Source: Bacteroidota bacterium | GTDB lineage: Bacteria; Bacteroidota; Bacteroidia; Bacteroidales; F082 | Length of the DNA stretch: 64,000 nt | Assembly (NCBI GenBank): GCA_009773165.1 | Contig: WOUZ01000007.1 | Span: 1 to 64,000 of the forward strand | Reading direction: 5' to 3' | The notes under the pieces: generated by a model | The model's input: the letters and a program-made list of their open reading frames with translations, nothing else | Databases searched by the model: none | Told to the model about the DNA's origin: nothing | In this document: in pieces, positions 35,919 through 44,322 of the stretch | Numbering within the stretch: the stretch's first letter is position 1 | How the letters are laid out: every line of letters begins with the position of its first letter | Translations under genes and position numbers: made by a program

Positions 35919-36191
35919 ATGATGAGAAAAGCAGTAATTATACAAGTTTATGGCCGCGTTCAGGGAGTTGGTTTCCGGTATTACACCGAAAAGAAAGCCC
36001 TTGAACTAGACATTGCAGGCTTTGTTCAAAACAAGGGAGATGGCAGTGTATACATTGAGGCCGAAGGTGATGAAATACAGCTGGAACAGTTTGCGGACTG
36101 GTGTAAATCAGGTCCTCGCTGGGCTAACGTCAGAGAATGCCGTATAAGTGAGATGCCACCTTTGGAAATCAAAGGATTTAACGTCAGATAA
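35919..36191 (+). CDS. acyP: Acylphosphatase
   Basis: A 90-residue enzyme hydrolysing carboxyl-phosphate anhydrides. The family signature VYGRVQGVGFRYYTEKKA contains the catalytic arginine (R in GFRYY, about residue 23), and GFVQNKGDGSVYIEAEG holds the catalytic asparagine near 41. The fold is ferredoxin-like. It begins ATGATG; either codon could be used. It is the last gene of the crcB group. Confidence 0.95.
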   Translation: MMRKAVIIQVYGRVQGVGFRYYTEKKALELDIAGFVQNKGDGSVYIEAEGDEIQLEQFADWCKSGPRWANVRECRISEMPPLEIKGFNVR

Positions 36192-36196
36192 AAAAG

Positions 36197-37222
36197 TTAA
36201 TCCCTTACTGCCAGACCAATGAGCTGGTAGAGAACCCGGGCACCAACATTTCCATCCCATTCGTCATCTCCAGGAGCTACTTCACATAAGTCAAACCCAA
36301 CAATCTCTTTTCCTGAGGCTTTAAGCCGGTTCAGCAAATACATCAATTCTTCAAACTGCAAGCCGCCCGGAACAGGAGTACCTGTATTTGGGCACAACTT
36401 AGGGTCTAATCCATCAATATCAACAGATACATAAACCCTGTCGGGGAGTTCTGCAATTATTTCATCGGAAATATCCTTCCATGTTGATCCTTCGAAAAGT
36501 TTTTTGCGGGTGTCGCGATCGTAAAACACCTTGATTCGTCCGGGGTTAGCCTTTACCAATTTGGCTTCTTCTTCACAATAATCGCGTATACCTACCTGCA
36601 CCAGCTTCTCAAGTGCGTCAAATTCAAGGGCATTATAAAAAATCGAAGCATGGGAATATTTAAACCCTTCATAGGCATTTCGCAAGTCGAGATGCGCATC
36701 CACCTGCAGGACACCGTACTTTTCTTTATCTGACAAATACAAATGATATCCTAAGGGAATGCTATGATCTCCGCCCAGCAAGCCTACAATTTTTCCCTGT
36801 TCACACCAGTAGGCTATCCGGTTTGAAAGCCAAAAACGAAGATCTTCATTTGCCTTGCGAATGCGGTCGTAAATTTCTTTGTATTTGGGACGATTCTCGT
36901 CGAGGATTCCTTTTTCGATGGCTTCAATAATGATTCGGGCATCTTTGCGAAGTCCGGCGTGAAGCACTTTAAAATGCCGCGGAAATTCATCCATCCAGAT
37001 TCCTTTTTTCCATAGAAGAGGAAAGTCATGGTGATGAAGGTCCATTTGCAAAGAAGCCACCTTAACGGCTTCGGGACCCGAAAAAGTTCCTGATCCATAG
37101 CTCACTGTCAATTCCCAATTCACGGGAATGATAACAACCAAGGCATTATCTTCGTTGGAAGGGAGACCAAAGATACCTGCATCTTTGGTGGCAGCAGCAC
37201 TGGGATTGAATGATTCAAACAT
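36197..37222 (-). CDS. Arginase/agmatinase/formimidoylglutamase-family hydrolase
   Basis: A 341-residue ureohydrolase. The binuclear Mn2+ ligands are GGDHS near 151-155, VDAHLDLR near 175-182 and SVDIDGLDP near 266-274, followed by GTPVPGG. These are intact, so it should hydrolyse a guanidino-type substrate. Bacteroidota proteins of this branch are labelled agmatinase, arginase or formimidoylglutamase, and the motifs alone do not decide. It is a convergent neighbour of acyP (5-bp gap) and diverges from the WalJ-like gene. Confidence 0.88.
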   Translation of the reverse strand: MFESFNPSAAATKDAGIFGLPSNEDNALVVIIPVNWELTVSYGSGTFSGPEAVKVASLQMDLHHHDFPLLWKKGIWMDEFPRHFKVLHAGLRKDARIIIEAIEKGILDENRPKYKEIYDRIRKANEDLRFWLSNRIAYWCEQGKIVGLLGGDHSIPLGYHLYLSDKEKYGVLQVDAHLDLRNAYEGFKYSHASIFYNALEFDALEKLVQVGIRDYCEEEAKLVKANPGRIKVFYDRDTRKKLFEGSTWKDISDEIIAELPDRVYVSVDIDGLDPKLCPNTGTPVPGGLQFEELMYLLNRLKASGKEIVGFDLCEVAPGDDEWDGNVGARVLYQLIGLAVRD

Positions 37223-37271
37223 TTAGATTCATTTAGGATTGCAAAAATCCGAAAAAATCGGGTAGAATGGT

Positions 37272-37279
37272 TACTTTTG
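37272..37279 (+). promoter_or_regulatory. -7 box for the WalJ-like gene
   Basis: TACTTTTG fits TAnnTTTG. It overlaps the TTG at 37277 that would otherwise open the frame, so the true start should be further downstream, for example TTG 37295. Confidence 0.45.
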
Positions 37280-37294
37280 CAAAAAATAACTCAG

Positions 37295-38140
37295 TTGGAT
37301 TTATTCTCTCATCTTTCTCATTTTGAGCTTTGTAGTTTTGGTAGTGGAAGTTCGGGAAACTGTTACTTCGTTGGCAATACCGAAAGTGCTATACTTGTCG
37401 ACGCAGGCATTAACAGCAGGAGTATCGTTAAAGGACTTGAAGAGGCCGGAAAAAACATCCGTAATATTCAAGGGATTTTAATTACCCACGATCATATTGA
37501 TCATATTAAGGGATTACCTGATATCACTCAAAAGTTTAACACAAAGGTGTTTGCGACAGCGAAAACCTGGGAGGCAATACAGCAGAACCGATTTACAAGA
37601 AACGTCAGGCCGGGCTGTTTTCAGGAAATTGAGAGTGAAAAGACGTTCACGATAGGTAGTTTCAGCATCACTCCTTTTCCGGTGTCGCACGATGCCGCTG
37701 ATGCTAATGGCTATTCGATCTCAAACTCGCAACGGGTGCTTTGTATTGCAACAGATCTTGGATATATCAGCGCAGTTGCGGAAGCTTATATGAAACGTTC
37801 AAATGTGCTGGTTCTTGAGTCAAACTATGATGAAGAAATGCTCGAAAACGGCCCCTACCCTGCTTATTTAAAAGACAGGATTCGCGGAAACAACGGACAT
37901 CTGAGTAACGAACAAACTGCTCATTTTCTGGCAGAAAACATACATCCGGAGCTCACTCATGTTTTTTTGGCACATCTTAGTGATCACAATAACAATCCTG
38001 AGAAAGCCATCGAGACAGTGCTCGAAAAAATGCAAGCCAGATATGGACACCGAAGCCTTACCTACCATCTAAATGCTTTAGACCGCAAAAAGAGATCCCG
38101 CCTTTATCGTTTATCCGATTCATCCAGACTGGAATTATGA
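37295..38140 (+). CDS. WalJ/YycJ-like metallo-beta-lactamase fold hydrolase
   Basis: About 281 residues. The MBL signature THDHIDH with the HxHxDH zinc ligands is near residues 64-70, after the family start LCSFGSGSSGNCYFVG. Later metal ligands are VSHDAAD and CIATDLGYIS, and a C-terminal HVFLAHLSDHNNNPE. YycJ/WalJ proteins have been linked to DNA repair and cell-wall coordination in Firmicutes. No ATG exists at the N-terminus; TTG 37295 is chosen since the promoter covers TTG 37277. The stop overlaps the next gene by 4 bp (ATGA). Confidence 0.88.
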   Translation: MDLFSHLSHFELCSFGSGSSGNCYFVGNTESAILVDAGINSRSIVKGLEEAGKNIRNIQGILITHDHIDHIKGLPDITQKFNTKVFATAKTWEAIQQNRFTRNVRPGCFQEIESEKTFTIGSFSITPFPVSHDAADANGYSISNSQRVLCIATDLGYISAVAEAYMKRSNVLVLESNYDEEMLENGPYPAYLKDRIRGNNGHLSNEQTAHFLAENIHPELTHVFLAHLSDHNNNPEKAIETVLEKMQARYGHRSLTYHLNALDRKKRSRLYRLSDSSRLEL

Positions 38141-38583
38141 GAAAAAGCTCAAGTATTCTGATTTTTGACGCAGGAGATGTGAATATTTGGGTAATGGCAT
38201 ATGCTTTCTTAAAATCTTTTGACCCCAAGTCTGAATTTTTTCCGGCAGCAAATTACCCTCAGGGAAAAATCGCAGCCGAAGTGCTTGAGGTGTTAAAAGA
38301 ATCAATGCTTGAACCAGCCAACGATTCTTTGATTAGCATAAATGATTTTTCTGATACCTCGTTTGAGTTTATTTTCATCACAGGCGCATCCAATCCTCTG
38401 GATATTTCTGCGCTTTCGCGTTTCTCCGCAAAGATTATTGAACTTACTCCTATTAATATAGTAAATACGAAAGGGGATGACACAAATAGTCTGAATAGCT
38501 ATCGTGAATTGAGAGACGAGATAAAAAACAAGACCTTTAAGTTTTACAGAGACTATCTGAGGAAGAGCAATCGGAGCAACTAA
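38137..38583 (+). CDS. Degenerate arsenate-reductase/LMW phosphatase-like protein
   Basis: A 148-residue protein whose layout follows thioredoxin-linked ArsC and low-molecular-weight tyrosine phosphatases. It has an N-terminal strand-loop-helix (SILIFDAGDVNIWVMAYAFL), a P-x-x-x-x-A-x-E-V-L helix, a D-x-F-D strand into FIFITG, and a C-terminal SYRELRDEIKNK matching the ArsC YRxxRDEI helix. The C-x5-R phosphate loop is replaced by DAGDVNIW and no cysteine is present at all, so it cannot work as a phosphatase or reductase. It is translationally coupled to the WalJ-like gene (ATGA overlap). The similarity is my reading of the pattern, not a search result. Confidence 0.5.
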   Translation: MRKSSSILIFDAGDVNIWVMAYAFLKSFDPKSEFFPAANYPQGKIAAEVLEVLKESMLEPANDSLISINDFSDTSFEFIFITGASNPLDISALSRFSAKIIELTPINIVNTKGDDTNSLNSYRELRDEIKNKTFKFYRDYLRKSNRSN

Positions 38584-38624
38584 TAAACGAAAGCCTTTTA
38601 CACCTTGTAGAGTTCAAAATGCGA

Positions 38625-39326
38625 TTAGCCTTTTTGGCTGATAAGGTTCAGTTTATCGTAATCCAGAATCTCAACAAATTCATTGTTTATTTCGATAAGT
38701 CCATCACTTTTGAACTTGGTGAGAATGCGGGCGATACTTTCAACAGACATTCCTGAAAGTTCTGCAAAATCTTTACGTGAGAGGTGTAAAGGAAATTTTT
38801 GGGTTTTGTATATTCTGTTGGCTAAACATATGATTACATCGGCTAAACGTCCATACGTTTGCTTTTTCGTAAGACAATAAAACCTGCCATTGATAATTGC
38901 GCCCTGTTCAGCAAGCAGGCTTACCATACGTGAAGAAAACTGAGCGTTGTTGTTCATAATCTGTTTGAAAGCACTGATTTCAATCAGACTTACTTTGCTA
39001 TCCATATATGCCTGCACCGAATGTTGGAAAACGGTATTGCCTTCAAAAAGGGTAGAAAGTCCAATAACATTGACAGGGGCAAAAATTTGGAGGATAAGGT
39101 TCTCGTTATTCCAATTCAAGAAACTTTTCACAAGGCCTTCCTGAATGATCATAACATGAGATGCGAAAGTTCCCTGTTTGCAAATCATTTCACCTTTTTG
39201 ATAGTAAACATCCACCATTTGGTTATTTAAAAACTGCAGCTCACTCTCCTGGAGCAGTTTAAGACATTCCATGGTGTTACTTCCGATAGAACAACTGTTT
39301 CTGAGGGCGTCAGGGCTTTTTAGCAT
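38625..39326 (-). CDS. Crp/Fnr-family transcription regulator, Fnr-like specificity
   Basis: About 233 residues from the ATG at 39324-39326: an N-terminal cyclic-nucleotide-fold sensor (about 25-140), a dimer helix and a C-terminal winged helix. The recognition helix reads SGMSVESIARIL. E, the following R and the preceding V match E. coli FNR V-E-x-x-S-R, with S replaced by A, and differ from the CRP R-E-x-x-x-R. Cysteines near residues 12 and 21 line up with two FNR cluster ligands, but the fourth ligand position (LIEI) lacks one, so oxygen sensing by a [4Fe-4S] cluster is uncertain. The longer frame to TTG 39368 is rejected because it contains the -7 box. It diverges from the octaheme operon. 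Confidence 0.85.
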   Translation of the reverse strand: MLKSPDALRNSCSIGSNTMECLKLLQESELQFLNNQMVDVYYQKGEMICKQGTFASHVMIIQEGLVKSFLNWNNENLILQIFAPVNVIGLSTLFEGNTVFQHSVQAYMDSKVSLIEISAFKQIMNNNAQFSSRMVSLLAEQGAIINGRFYCLTKKQTYGRLADVIICLANRIYKTQKFPLHLSRKDFAELSGMSVESIARILTKFKSDGLIEINNEFVEILDYDKLNLISQKG

Positions 39327-39348
39327 GTTTAAATTCAGGTTATGAGGG

Positions 39349-39356
39349 CAAATATA
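39349..39356 (-). promoter_or_regulatory. -7 box for the Fnr-type regulator
   Basis: The minus strand reads TATATTTG, 22 nt upstream of the ATG. No -33 TTG is found at the usual spacing; an FNR box occupies that place. Confidence 0.5.
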
Positions 39357-39376
39357 CGGATAAATCAAAGAAGTAT

Positions 39377-39390
39377 TTGATATAGATCAA
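39377..39390. promoter_or_regulatory. FNR box (perfect consensus)
   Basis: TTGATATAGATCAA is an exact TTGAT-N4-ATCAA palindrome. Its centre is about 27 bp upstream of the regulator's -7 box, close to the class II position of -41, and about 84 bp upstream of the octaheme operon's -7 box, in the class I range. Confidence 0.75.
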
Positions 39391-39467
39391 AAAAAAGCAC
39401 GTTAAGCTTCACTTAATACATTGATGAGGTTGGTGCTGCAATTTTAAATAACTGTTAAAACTTCAAG

Positions 39468-39475
39468 TAGTTTTG
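39468..39475 (+). promoter_or_regulatory. -7 box for the octaheme operon
   Basis: TAGTTTTG fits TAnnTTTG, 27 nt upstream of the octaheme cytochrome ATG. No clear -33 element is present, as expected of an activator-dependent promoter. An isolated TTGAT half-site is at 39421-39425. Confidence 0.5.
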
Positions 39476-39502
39476 CTGTGAACAAATTAACAAAGTAATA
39501 GT

Positions 39503-41080
39503 ATGAAAAGTACGCTTGAAAAAATCGCTTCCTTCATTGTGGTGATTATACTGCCTGCGTTGGTTATTTATTTAACAGTACATTTTGGATTAAAGCGAAA
39601 CGAGCCGGAAGAAATTAAGATTGCTTTAAAATCAGAAACTACTGCACAAGTAGATCACAGCGAGTTTGAGATCCTCAAACAAAAGTTTGTCAACCCAAAA
39701 GACGTTACCGCTGCCTGTTTATCTTGTCACAATAAGCGCGACGATGAATTAATGAAGAGCACACACTGGTTATGGGAGCGTGAAGCTGAAATTCCTGGCC
39801 GTGGTAAGGTGAAAATCGGTAAGATGAATATCCATAATAATTTCTGTACCGGAGCACAAGGAAACAACGGATCGTGCATGCGATGTCACATTGGATACGG
39901 TTGGGAAGACAAGTCATTTGATTTTAACGACCCTACCAATATCGACTGCCTTGTTTGCCATGACAAAACAGACACCTATTTTAAGCAAAAAGGCATGGCT
40001 GGATGGCCTGCAACTGAAGCCACAGCCACTAAAGAATTTCCTGTACCAGATTACAATTATGTAGCAGCCAATGTTGGATATCCCGACAGGGACAACTGCG
40101 GTGTGTGCCATTTCTACGGCGGAGGCGGAAACAATGTTAAACATGGCGATCTTGAAGAAGCACTGTTTCACACCAACAGAAAAGTGGATGTACACATGGG
40201 TGAAGATGGTCCAAATATGGTGTGCGTTGACTGTCATGAAGCACCAAACCATAATATTAAAGGGAGGTCCTATACCGTAGGTGCAGATAATACGAACAGA
40301 TTACATTGCTACGAATGCCATACAGAAACACCACATAACGACTACATTCTTGATTACCATAATAATAAGATAGCCTGCCAAACTTGCCACATTCCTGTTT
40401 ATGCGAAAGTAAATGCCACCACTCTCTATTGGGACTGGTCAGCTGCGGGAAAACGTGACCCAAACGGCAATCCAATTAAGGAATATGATGCTGATCACAA
40501 TTACAGTTATTTGAGTATCAAAGGACATTTTGTGTTCGACAACATGGTTCAACCTGAGTATTATTGGTTCAATGGTACTGTTAACCATTTCCTTCGCGAT
40601 GATACTATAAAACAAACACCAGTTCAGATCAACAGTTTGTTTGGAGACTATGCCGACCCCAATGCAAAGATATGGCCTGTAAAAGTTCACCGTGGTCGCC
40701 AGGCATATGATCCTGTTTACAACCAGTTACTTTCGGTTAAGTTGTTTGCACACAACAAAGGTGAAGGTGCTTTTTGGGAAGATCTGGAATGGGAAGAAGC
40801 AATCCGTCAGGGCATGGAATACAATGAGCGGCCATGGAGCGGAGAGTATGATTTTATTGACACAGAGGTATATTGGCCTCTTAACCATATGGTTTCAGTA
40901 AAAGAAGAAACGTTGTCCTGCAAAGATTGTCATATCAGAGAAAAGGGCAGACTCGAAAACCTCAATGACTTTTATTTACCTGGGAGAGATTATAATAAAT
41001 TATTGGATTACAGCGGGTTCGCTATTATCATCTTTTCACTTTTGGGAGTTATTGTTCATGCGATTCTCCGTATTTTCTAA
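39503..41080 (+). CDS. Membrane-anchored octaheme c-type cytochrome (OTR-like)
   Basis: A 525-residue protein with eight CxxCH heme motifs, starting at C72, C125, C149, C199, C241, C269, C292 and C473. Hydrophobic segments at about 9-30 and 507-522 anchor both ends in the membrane with the hemes in the periplasm. The number and spacing, with a 177-residue gap before the last motif, suit the octaheme tetrathionate reductase (OTR) family. Shewanella OTR reduces tetrathionate, nitrite and hydroxylamine in vitro. Cytochrome b is encoded 19 bp downstream, so quinol probably feeds electrons to it. The physiological substrate is not settled. Confidence 0.85.
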   Translation: MKSTLEKIASFIVVIILPALVIYLTVHFGLKRNEPEEIKIALKSETTAQVDHSEFEILKQKFVNPKDVTAACLSCHNKRDDELMKSTHWLWEREAEIPGRGKVKIGKMNIHNNFCTGAQGNNGSCMRCHIGYGWEDKSFDFNDPTNIDCLVCHDKTDTYFKQKGMAGWPATEATATKEFPVPDYNYVAANVGYPDRDNCGVCHFYGGGGNNVKHGDLEEALFHTNRKVDVHMGEDGPNMVCVDCHEAPNHNIKGRSYTVGADNTNRLHCYECHTETPHNDYILDYHNNKIACQTCHIPVYAKVNATTLYWDWSAAGKRDPNGNPIKEYDADHNYSYLSIKGHFVFDNMVQPEYYWFNGTVNHFLRDDTIKQTPVQINSLFGDYADPNAKIWPVKVHRGRQAYDPVYNQLLSVKLFAHNKGEGAFWEDLEWEEAIRQGMEYNERPWSGEYDFIDTEVYWPLNHMVSVKEETLSCKDCHIREKGRLENLNDFYLPGRDYNKLLDYSGFAIIIFSLLGVIVHAILRIF

Positions 41081-41099
41081 TCAATAAATCAGAAGTATC

Positions 41100-41744
41100 A
41101 TGAAATACAAGAAACAATATTTATATAGCAAGTTTGAGAGATTCTGGCACTGGACACAAATGCTGCTCGTGCTACTGCTAACGCTGACTGGATTTGAAAT
41201 CCATGGAAACTATGAAATTTTCGGGTTCGAAACTTCTGTCAGGTTGCACTCAGCTTCAGCGTGGTCGTTTATGGGATTGGCATTGTTATCTATTTTCTGG
41301 ATGTTCACATCCAAACAGTACATCAATTTTATTCCCACTAAAAACAAATTAAAAGAACAAGTTCAGTACTACACCTCGGGCATTTTTAAAGGCATGCCAC
41401 ATCCTACACACAAAACTCTTTTTAACAAGTTAAATCCGCTGCAGCGCATCACTTATGCAGGTTTATTGATCCTGATTTTTCCAGTACAGATAATCACAGG
41501 TATTGCCTATATGTACTATCATTATCCTCAAAATCCTATTGATGCAGAAGGTCTGACCCTCGCTGTTTACGCACACACTCTGGGAGCGTTTATGGTTGTT
41601 GCGTTTGTTATTGTTCATATGTACATGACAACCACAGGATACAGTGTATCAGCAAATGTTAAGGCGATGATCTCCGGGTACGAGAAAGAACCTGAAGAAG
41701 GAACAGCTAAAGAAGAAACAAAAACCCAAACAGATAAACATTAA
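41100..41744 (+). CDS. Di-heme cytochrome b, probable quinol dehydrogenase subunit
   Basis: A 214-residue integral membrane cytochrome b of the cytochrome b561/Ni-hydrogenase type. Four hydrophobic helices are evident. Candidate heme histidines are in RFWHW (first helix), RLHS (second), and YAHTLGA and VIVHMYM (fourth helix region). A polar, Glu/Lys-rich tail ends in DKH. It would take electrons from menaquinol and hand them to the octaheme cytochrome encoded just upstream. Spacings of 19 and 5 bp place it firmly in the operon. Confidence 0.88.
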   Translation: MKYKKQYLYSKFERFWHWTQMLLVLLLTLTGFEIHGNYEIFGFETSVRLHSASAWSFMGLALLSIFWMFTSKQYINFIPTKNKLKEQVQYYTSGIFKGMPHPTHKTLFNKLNPLQRITYAGLLILIFPVQIITGIAYMYYHYPQNPIDAEGLTLAVYAHTLGAFMVVAFVIVHMYMTTTGYSVSANVKAMISGYEKEPEEGTAKEETKTQTDKH

Positions 41745-41749
41745 TCCCC

Positions 41750-42265
41750 ATGAAAAACATTATTCTCGCAATTTTCTGTGCCATACTATTGGTTTCCTGT
41801 GGCAAGAAACACGAATACAACACTGTAGATGAAATGGTGAACGACGCCATGAAAACAGTGAAAATGATCACAGCCGAAGAACTCGATGCACTTATGAATG
41901 GCGGAGGCGAAGAAGTTTATACATTAATTGATGTTCGCCAGGAGATTGAGCATTATTATGGATTTATTCCAGGCTCGGTAAACATTGCCAGAGGTAGTCT
42001 CGAGTTTAATATAGGTGACGAAACCTATTGGGAACATGTAGGTCTTTACATGCCACTAAAAGAAGAAAAGATCATCCTTTATTGCAAAAAAGGACAACGT
42101 GGCATTCTTGCAGCTGAAAGTCTAAGCAAACTGGGTTATACCAACGTATATGCCCTTGAAGGCGGATGGAAAAAATGGGAGCTTACCTATCCTGACGTTT
42201 TCGAAAAAGATTTAAGCAAATTAGGTGGAAGTTCAAGTGCCCCTGCATCAAGCGGAGGCTGTTAA
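41750..42265 (+). CDS. Single-domain rhodanese lipoprotein
   Basis: A 171-residue lipoprotein (lipobox LLVSC, Cys17) with one rhodanese domain. The active-site loop is Y-C-K-K-G-Q-R with catalytic Cys112, and the N-terminal LIDVRQEIEH and GFIPGSVNIARG segments are standard. It should carry a persulfide on the outer side of the membrane. The tail is a Gly/Ser/Ala linker ending in S-S-G-G-C, putting a second cysteine at the very end. It lies 5 bp after the cytochrome b gene. Confidence 0.88.
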   Translation: MKNIILAIFCAILLVSCGKKHEYNTVDEMVNDAMKTVKMITAEELDALMNGGGEEVYTLIDVRQEIEHYYGFIPGSVNIARGSLEFNIGDETYWEHVGLYMPLKEEKIILYCKKGQRGILAAESLSKLGYTNVYALEGGWKKWELTYPDVFEKDLSKLGGSSSAPASSGGC

Positions 42266-42316
42266 TAATCAGAAATTTAAATCACTATTTACTAACAATT
42301 ATTAAATTATTTTATC

Positions 42317-43270
42317 ATGAAAAAATTAGCTTTTTATTTTATCGCTTTATTCCTTATTCCAAGTTTGGTATTTACAGGATGTAAAAAAGACACAGAAGAA
42401 ACTTTTGACGCACAAAAAGAACTTACAACTTACCTTGTAGCTCAAAACCTCGATCTGAACACAATCCTTGGTGGTTTTGTTATGCCAGCTCCTGACAATG
42501 GAGATGTTAGTGCTAAATATTTAATTGACATCCGCACTGCTGATGAATTTGCTCAAGGCCATATTGAAGGTGCTCACCGTGTGAATGTTGCTGACATTTT
42601 AACTGAAGCAGCTAAAGCAACCAAACCAATTCTTGTTATATGCAAAACCGGTCAAACTGCCACACACACTACTACCCTTCTCCGTTTGTCGGGCTATGCT
42701 GATGCTCAGGCTTTGAAATGGGGTATGAGTGGATGGAACTCAACATTAGATGTTTGGACACCTGCAATTGGAAGTATTGCTGCCGGTCATGCTAACTGGA
42801 CATCAGATGCTGCCCCAACCAACTTGACCTTTTCAAGTCCGAAGTTCACTGTTTCCACTACAGTTCCTGCCGACATTTTGAAAGAACGTGTTGCCGCTAT
42901 CTTAACAGAAGGTTTCAAAACAGTAACAGCTTCGGATGTACTTGAAAACCCGGGTAATTTCTTTATCAACAACTATTTCAGCGAAGCTGATTACACTGCC
43001 TTTGGTCATATTAAAGGAGCTTACCGCATCAATCCTTTATTGATCAGTGATGGTACCATGAACTACCTCGATCCAGCTAAAGCAGTCGTTCCTTATTGCT
43101 ATACAGGACAAACTTCAGCTGCTATCTGCGCTTACCTCCGCGTGATTGGTTATGATGCAAAGAGCATGCTGTTTGGTATGAACAAACTTAACAATGGTTC
43201 ATCAGCCTGGACATCAAACAAATGGTCAGCTGCAGTTGCAAAGAATTTGCCAATTGTAACAGGAAATTAA
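42317..43270 (+). CDS. Two-domain rhodanese lipoprotein
   Basis: A 317-residue lipoprotein (Cys22, after VFTG) with two rhodanese-like domains. Both active-site loops keep a cysteine: VICKTGQTA (C109) and PYCYTGQTS (C261). In standard thiosulfate sulfurtransferases only the C-terminal domain has one, so both domains may carry sulfur here. Domain 1 has YLIDIRTADEFAQGHIEGAHRVN; domain 2 is more divergent. It is 51 bp downstream of the first rhodanese gene in the same operon. Confidence 0.82.
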   Translation: MKKLAFYFIALFLIPSLVFTGCKKDTEETFDAQKELTTYLVAQNLDLNTILGGFVMPAPDNGDVSAKYLIDIRTADEFAQGHIEGAHRVNVADILTEAAKATKPILVICKTGQTATHTTTLLRLSGYADAQALKWGMSGWNSTLDVWTPAIGSIAAGHANWTSDAAPTNLTFSSPKFTVSTTVPADILKERVAAILTEGFKTVTASDVLENPGNFFINNYFSEADYTAFGHIKGAYRINPLLISDGTMNYLDPAKAVVPYCYTGQTSAAICAYLRVIGYDAKSMLFGMNKLNNGSSAWTSNKWSAAVAKNLPIVTGN

Positions 43271-43298
43271 TTTTTTCTGACGCGCTAAACTGAAAAAA

Positions 43299-44312
43299 AT
43301 GAAAAAAATTGCAATCATACTCATGATCCTTGCAACTGCCAGCACACTAAAGCTGGCAGCGCAAGGCTGTGGTGGGCCTGTTTCGGACGAAGGACTAAAG
43401 ATGTTTGGTTTCGTTCAAGGGCAATACGAATATCACATGACCGATCCGGCTAAAAATTCTTTTACGTTTGAGCGTGCAAGAATTGGAGCTCAGGGAGCTA
43501 TCCCTTACGATTTCTCCTACTATGTTGTTCTTGAGCTAAGTCCCTTTATCTCACCTAACCCTTATCTGCTTGATGCTTTTATCAGCTACAACAGATTTGA
43601 TTGGGCACGTGTAAGTGTGGGATCATTCAAAACACCTTTTGGTTTGGAAACAAACACAGCTTGCAACGGACTAATCACTGTTTACAGATCGACAGCTACA
43701 CTCCAGATGGTTGCCCCTTTCCGCGATTTGGGTATGGTGTTAATGGGGGGCAACGAAAACACCTTCCTGACCTACCAGTTTGCGATAATGAATGGTAGCG
43801 GATTAGGTCGTTTTGATAACAATACCAAAAAGGACATTGTAGGCCGTTTAGTAGTTAAACCGCTGGAATTCTTAAAAATAGGTGCTAGTTTCCGTTATGG
43901 ATACCCATCACTTAACAACACTAAAGATGCACGAACAACCTTCGGCGCAGAGCTTCAGGCTAAGTATGCCAATTTCACACTTCTAGGTGAATATGTTATG
44001 GATGAAGGCGATTACAACCGTGACCTCGGGGGGGGCTGCAGTGGTAACCTCATCGAATTAGGCGAAAAAAGAAGTGGTGGATACATCACAGCTGCCTATA
44101 ATTTCGAAAACATCAAACTTGAGCCTGTTTTCAAATTTGATTTCTTTGATTCAGGCAACTCTGCTCTTTACGAAGAGTCGAATATGACTTTTGGCGTTAA
44201 CTATCATTTCAATGACTGGACACGCCTGCAGGCCAATTACATTTACCGTTCGGAGCAGCCGGCTGAAATTGCTAACGACGAATTCGTTCTTCAACTACAA
44301 GTAAAATTCTAA
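43299..44312 (+). CDS. OprO/OprP-like porin
   Basis: A 337-residue outer-membrane barrel with a signal peptide ending in LAAQ, then FGFVQGQYEYHM, FERARIGAQGAIPYDFSYYVVLELSP and repeating amphipathic strands to a terminal LQVKF. The FERARIG and SVGSFKTPFGLE segments are hallmarks of the phosphate-selective porin O/P family. In this operon it probably admits an anionic sulfur or nitrogen compound or releases the product. An odd G-C-G-G motif with one cysteine follows the signal peptide. Confidence 0.82.
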   Translation: MKKIAIILMILATASTLKLAAQGCGGPVSDEGLKMFGFVQGQYEYHMTDPAKNSFTFERARIGAQGAIPYDFSYYVVLELSPFISPNPYLLDAFISYNRFDWARVSVGSFKTPFGLETNTACNGLITVYRSTATLQMVAPFRDLGMVLMGGNENTFLTYQFAIMNGSGLGRFDNNTKKDIVGRLVVKPLEFLKIGASFRYGYPSLNNTKDARTTFGAELQAKYANFTLLGEYVMDEGDYNRDLGGGCSGNLIELGEKRSGGYITAAYNFENIKLEPVFKFDFFDSGNSALYEESNMTFGVNYHFNDWTRLQANYIYRSEQPAEIANDEFVLQLQVKF

Positions 44313-44322
44313 TACTCTAAAG

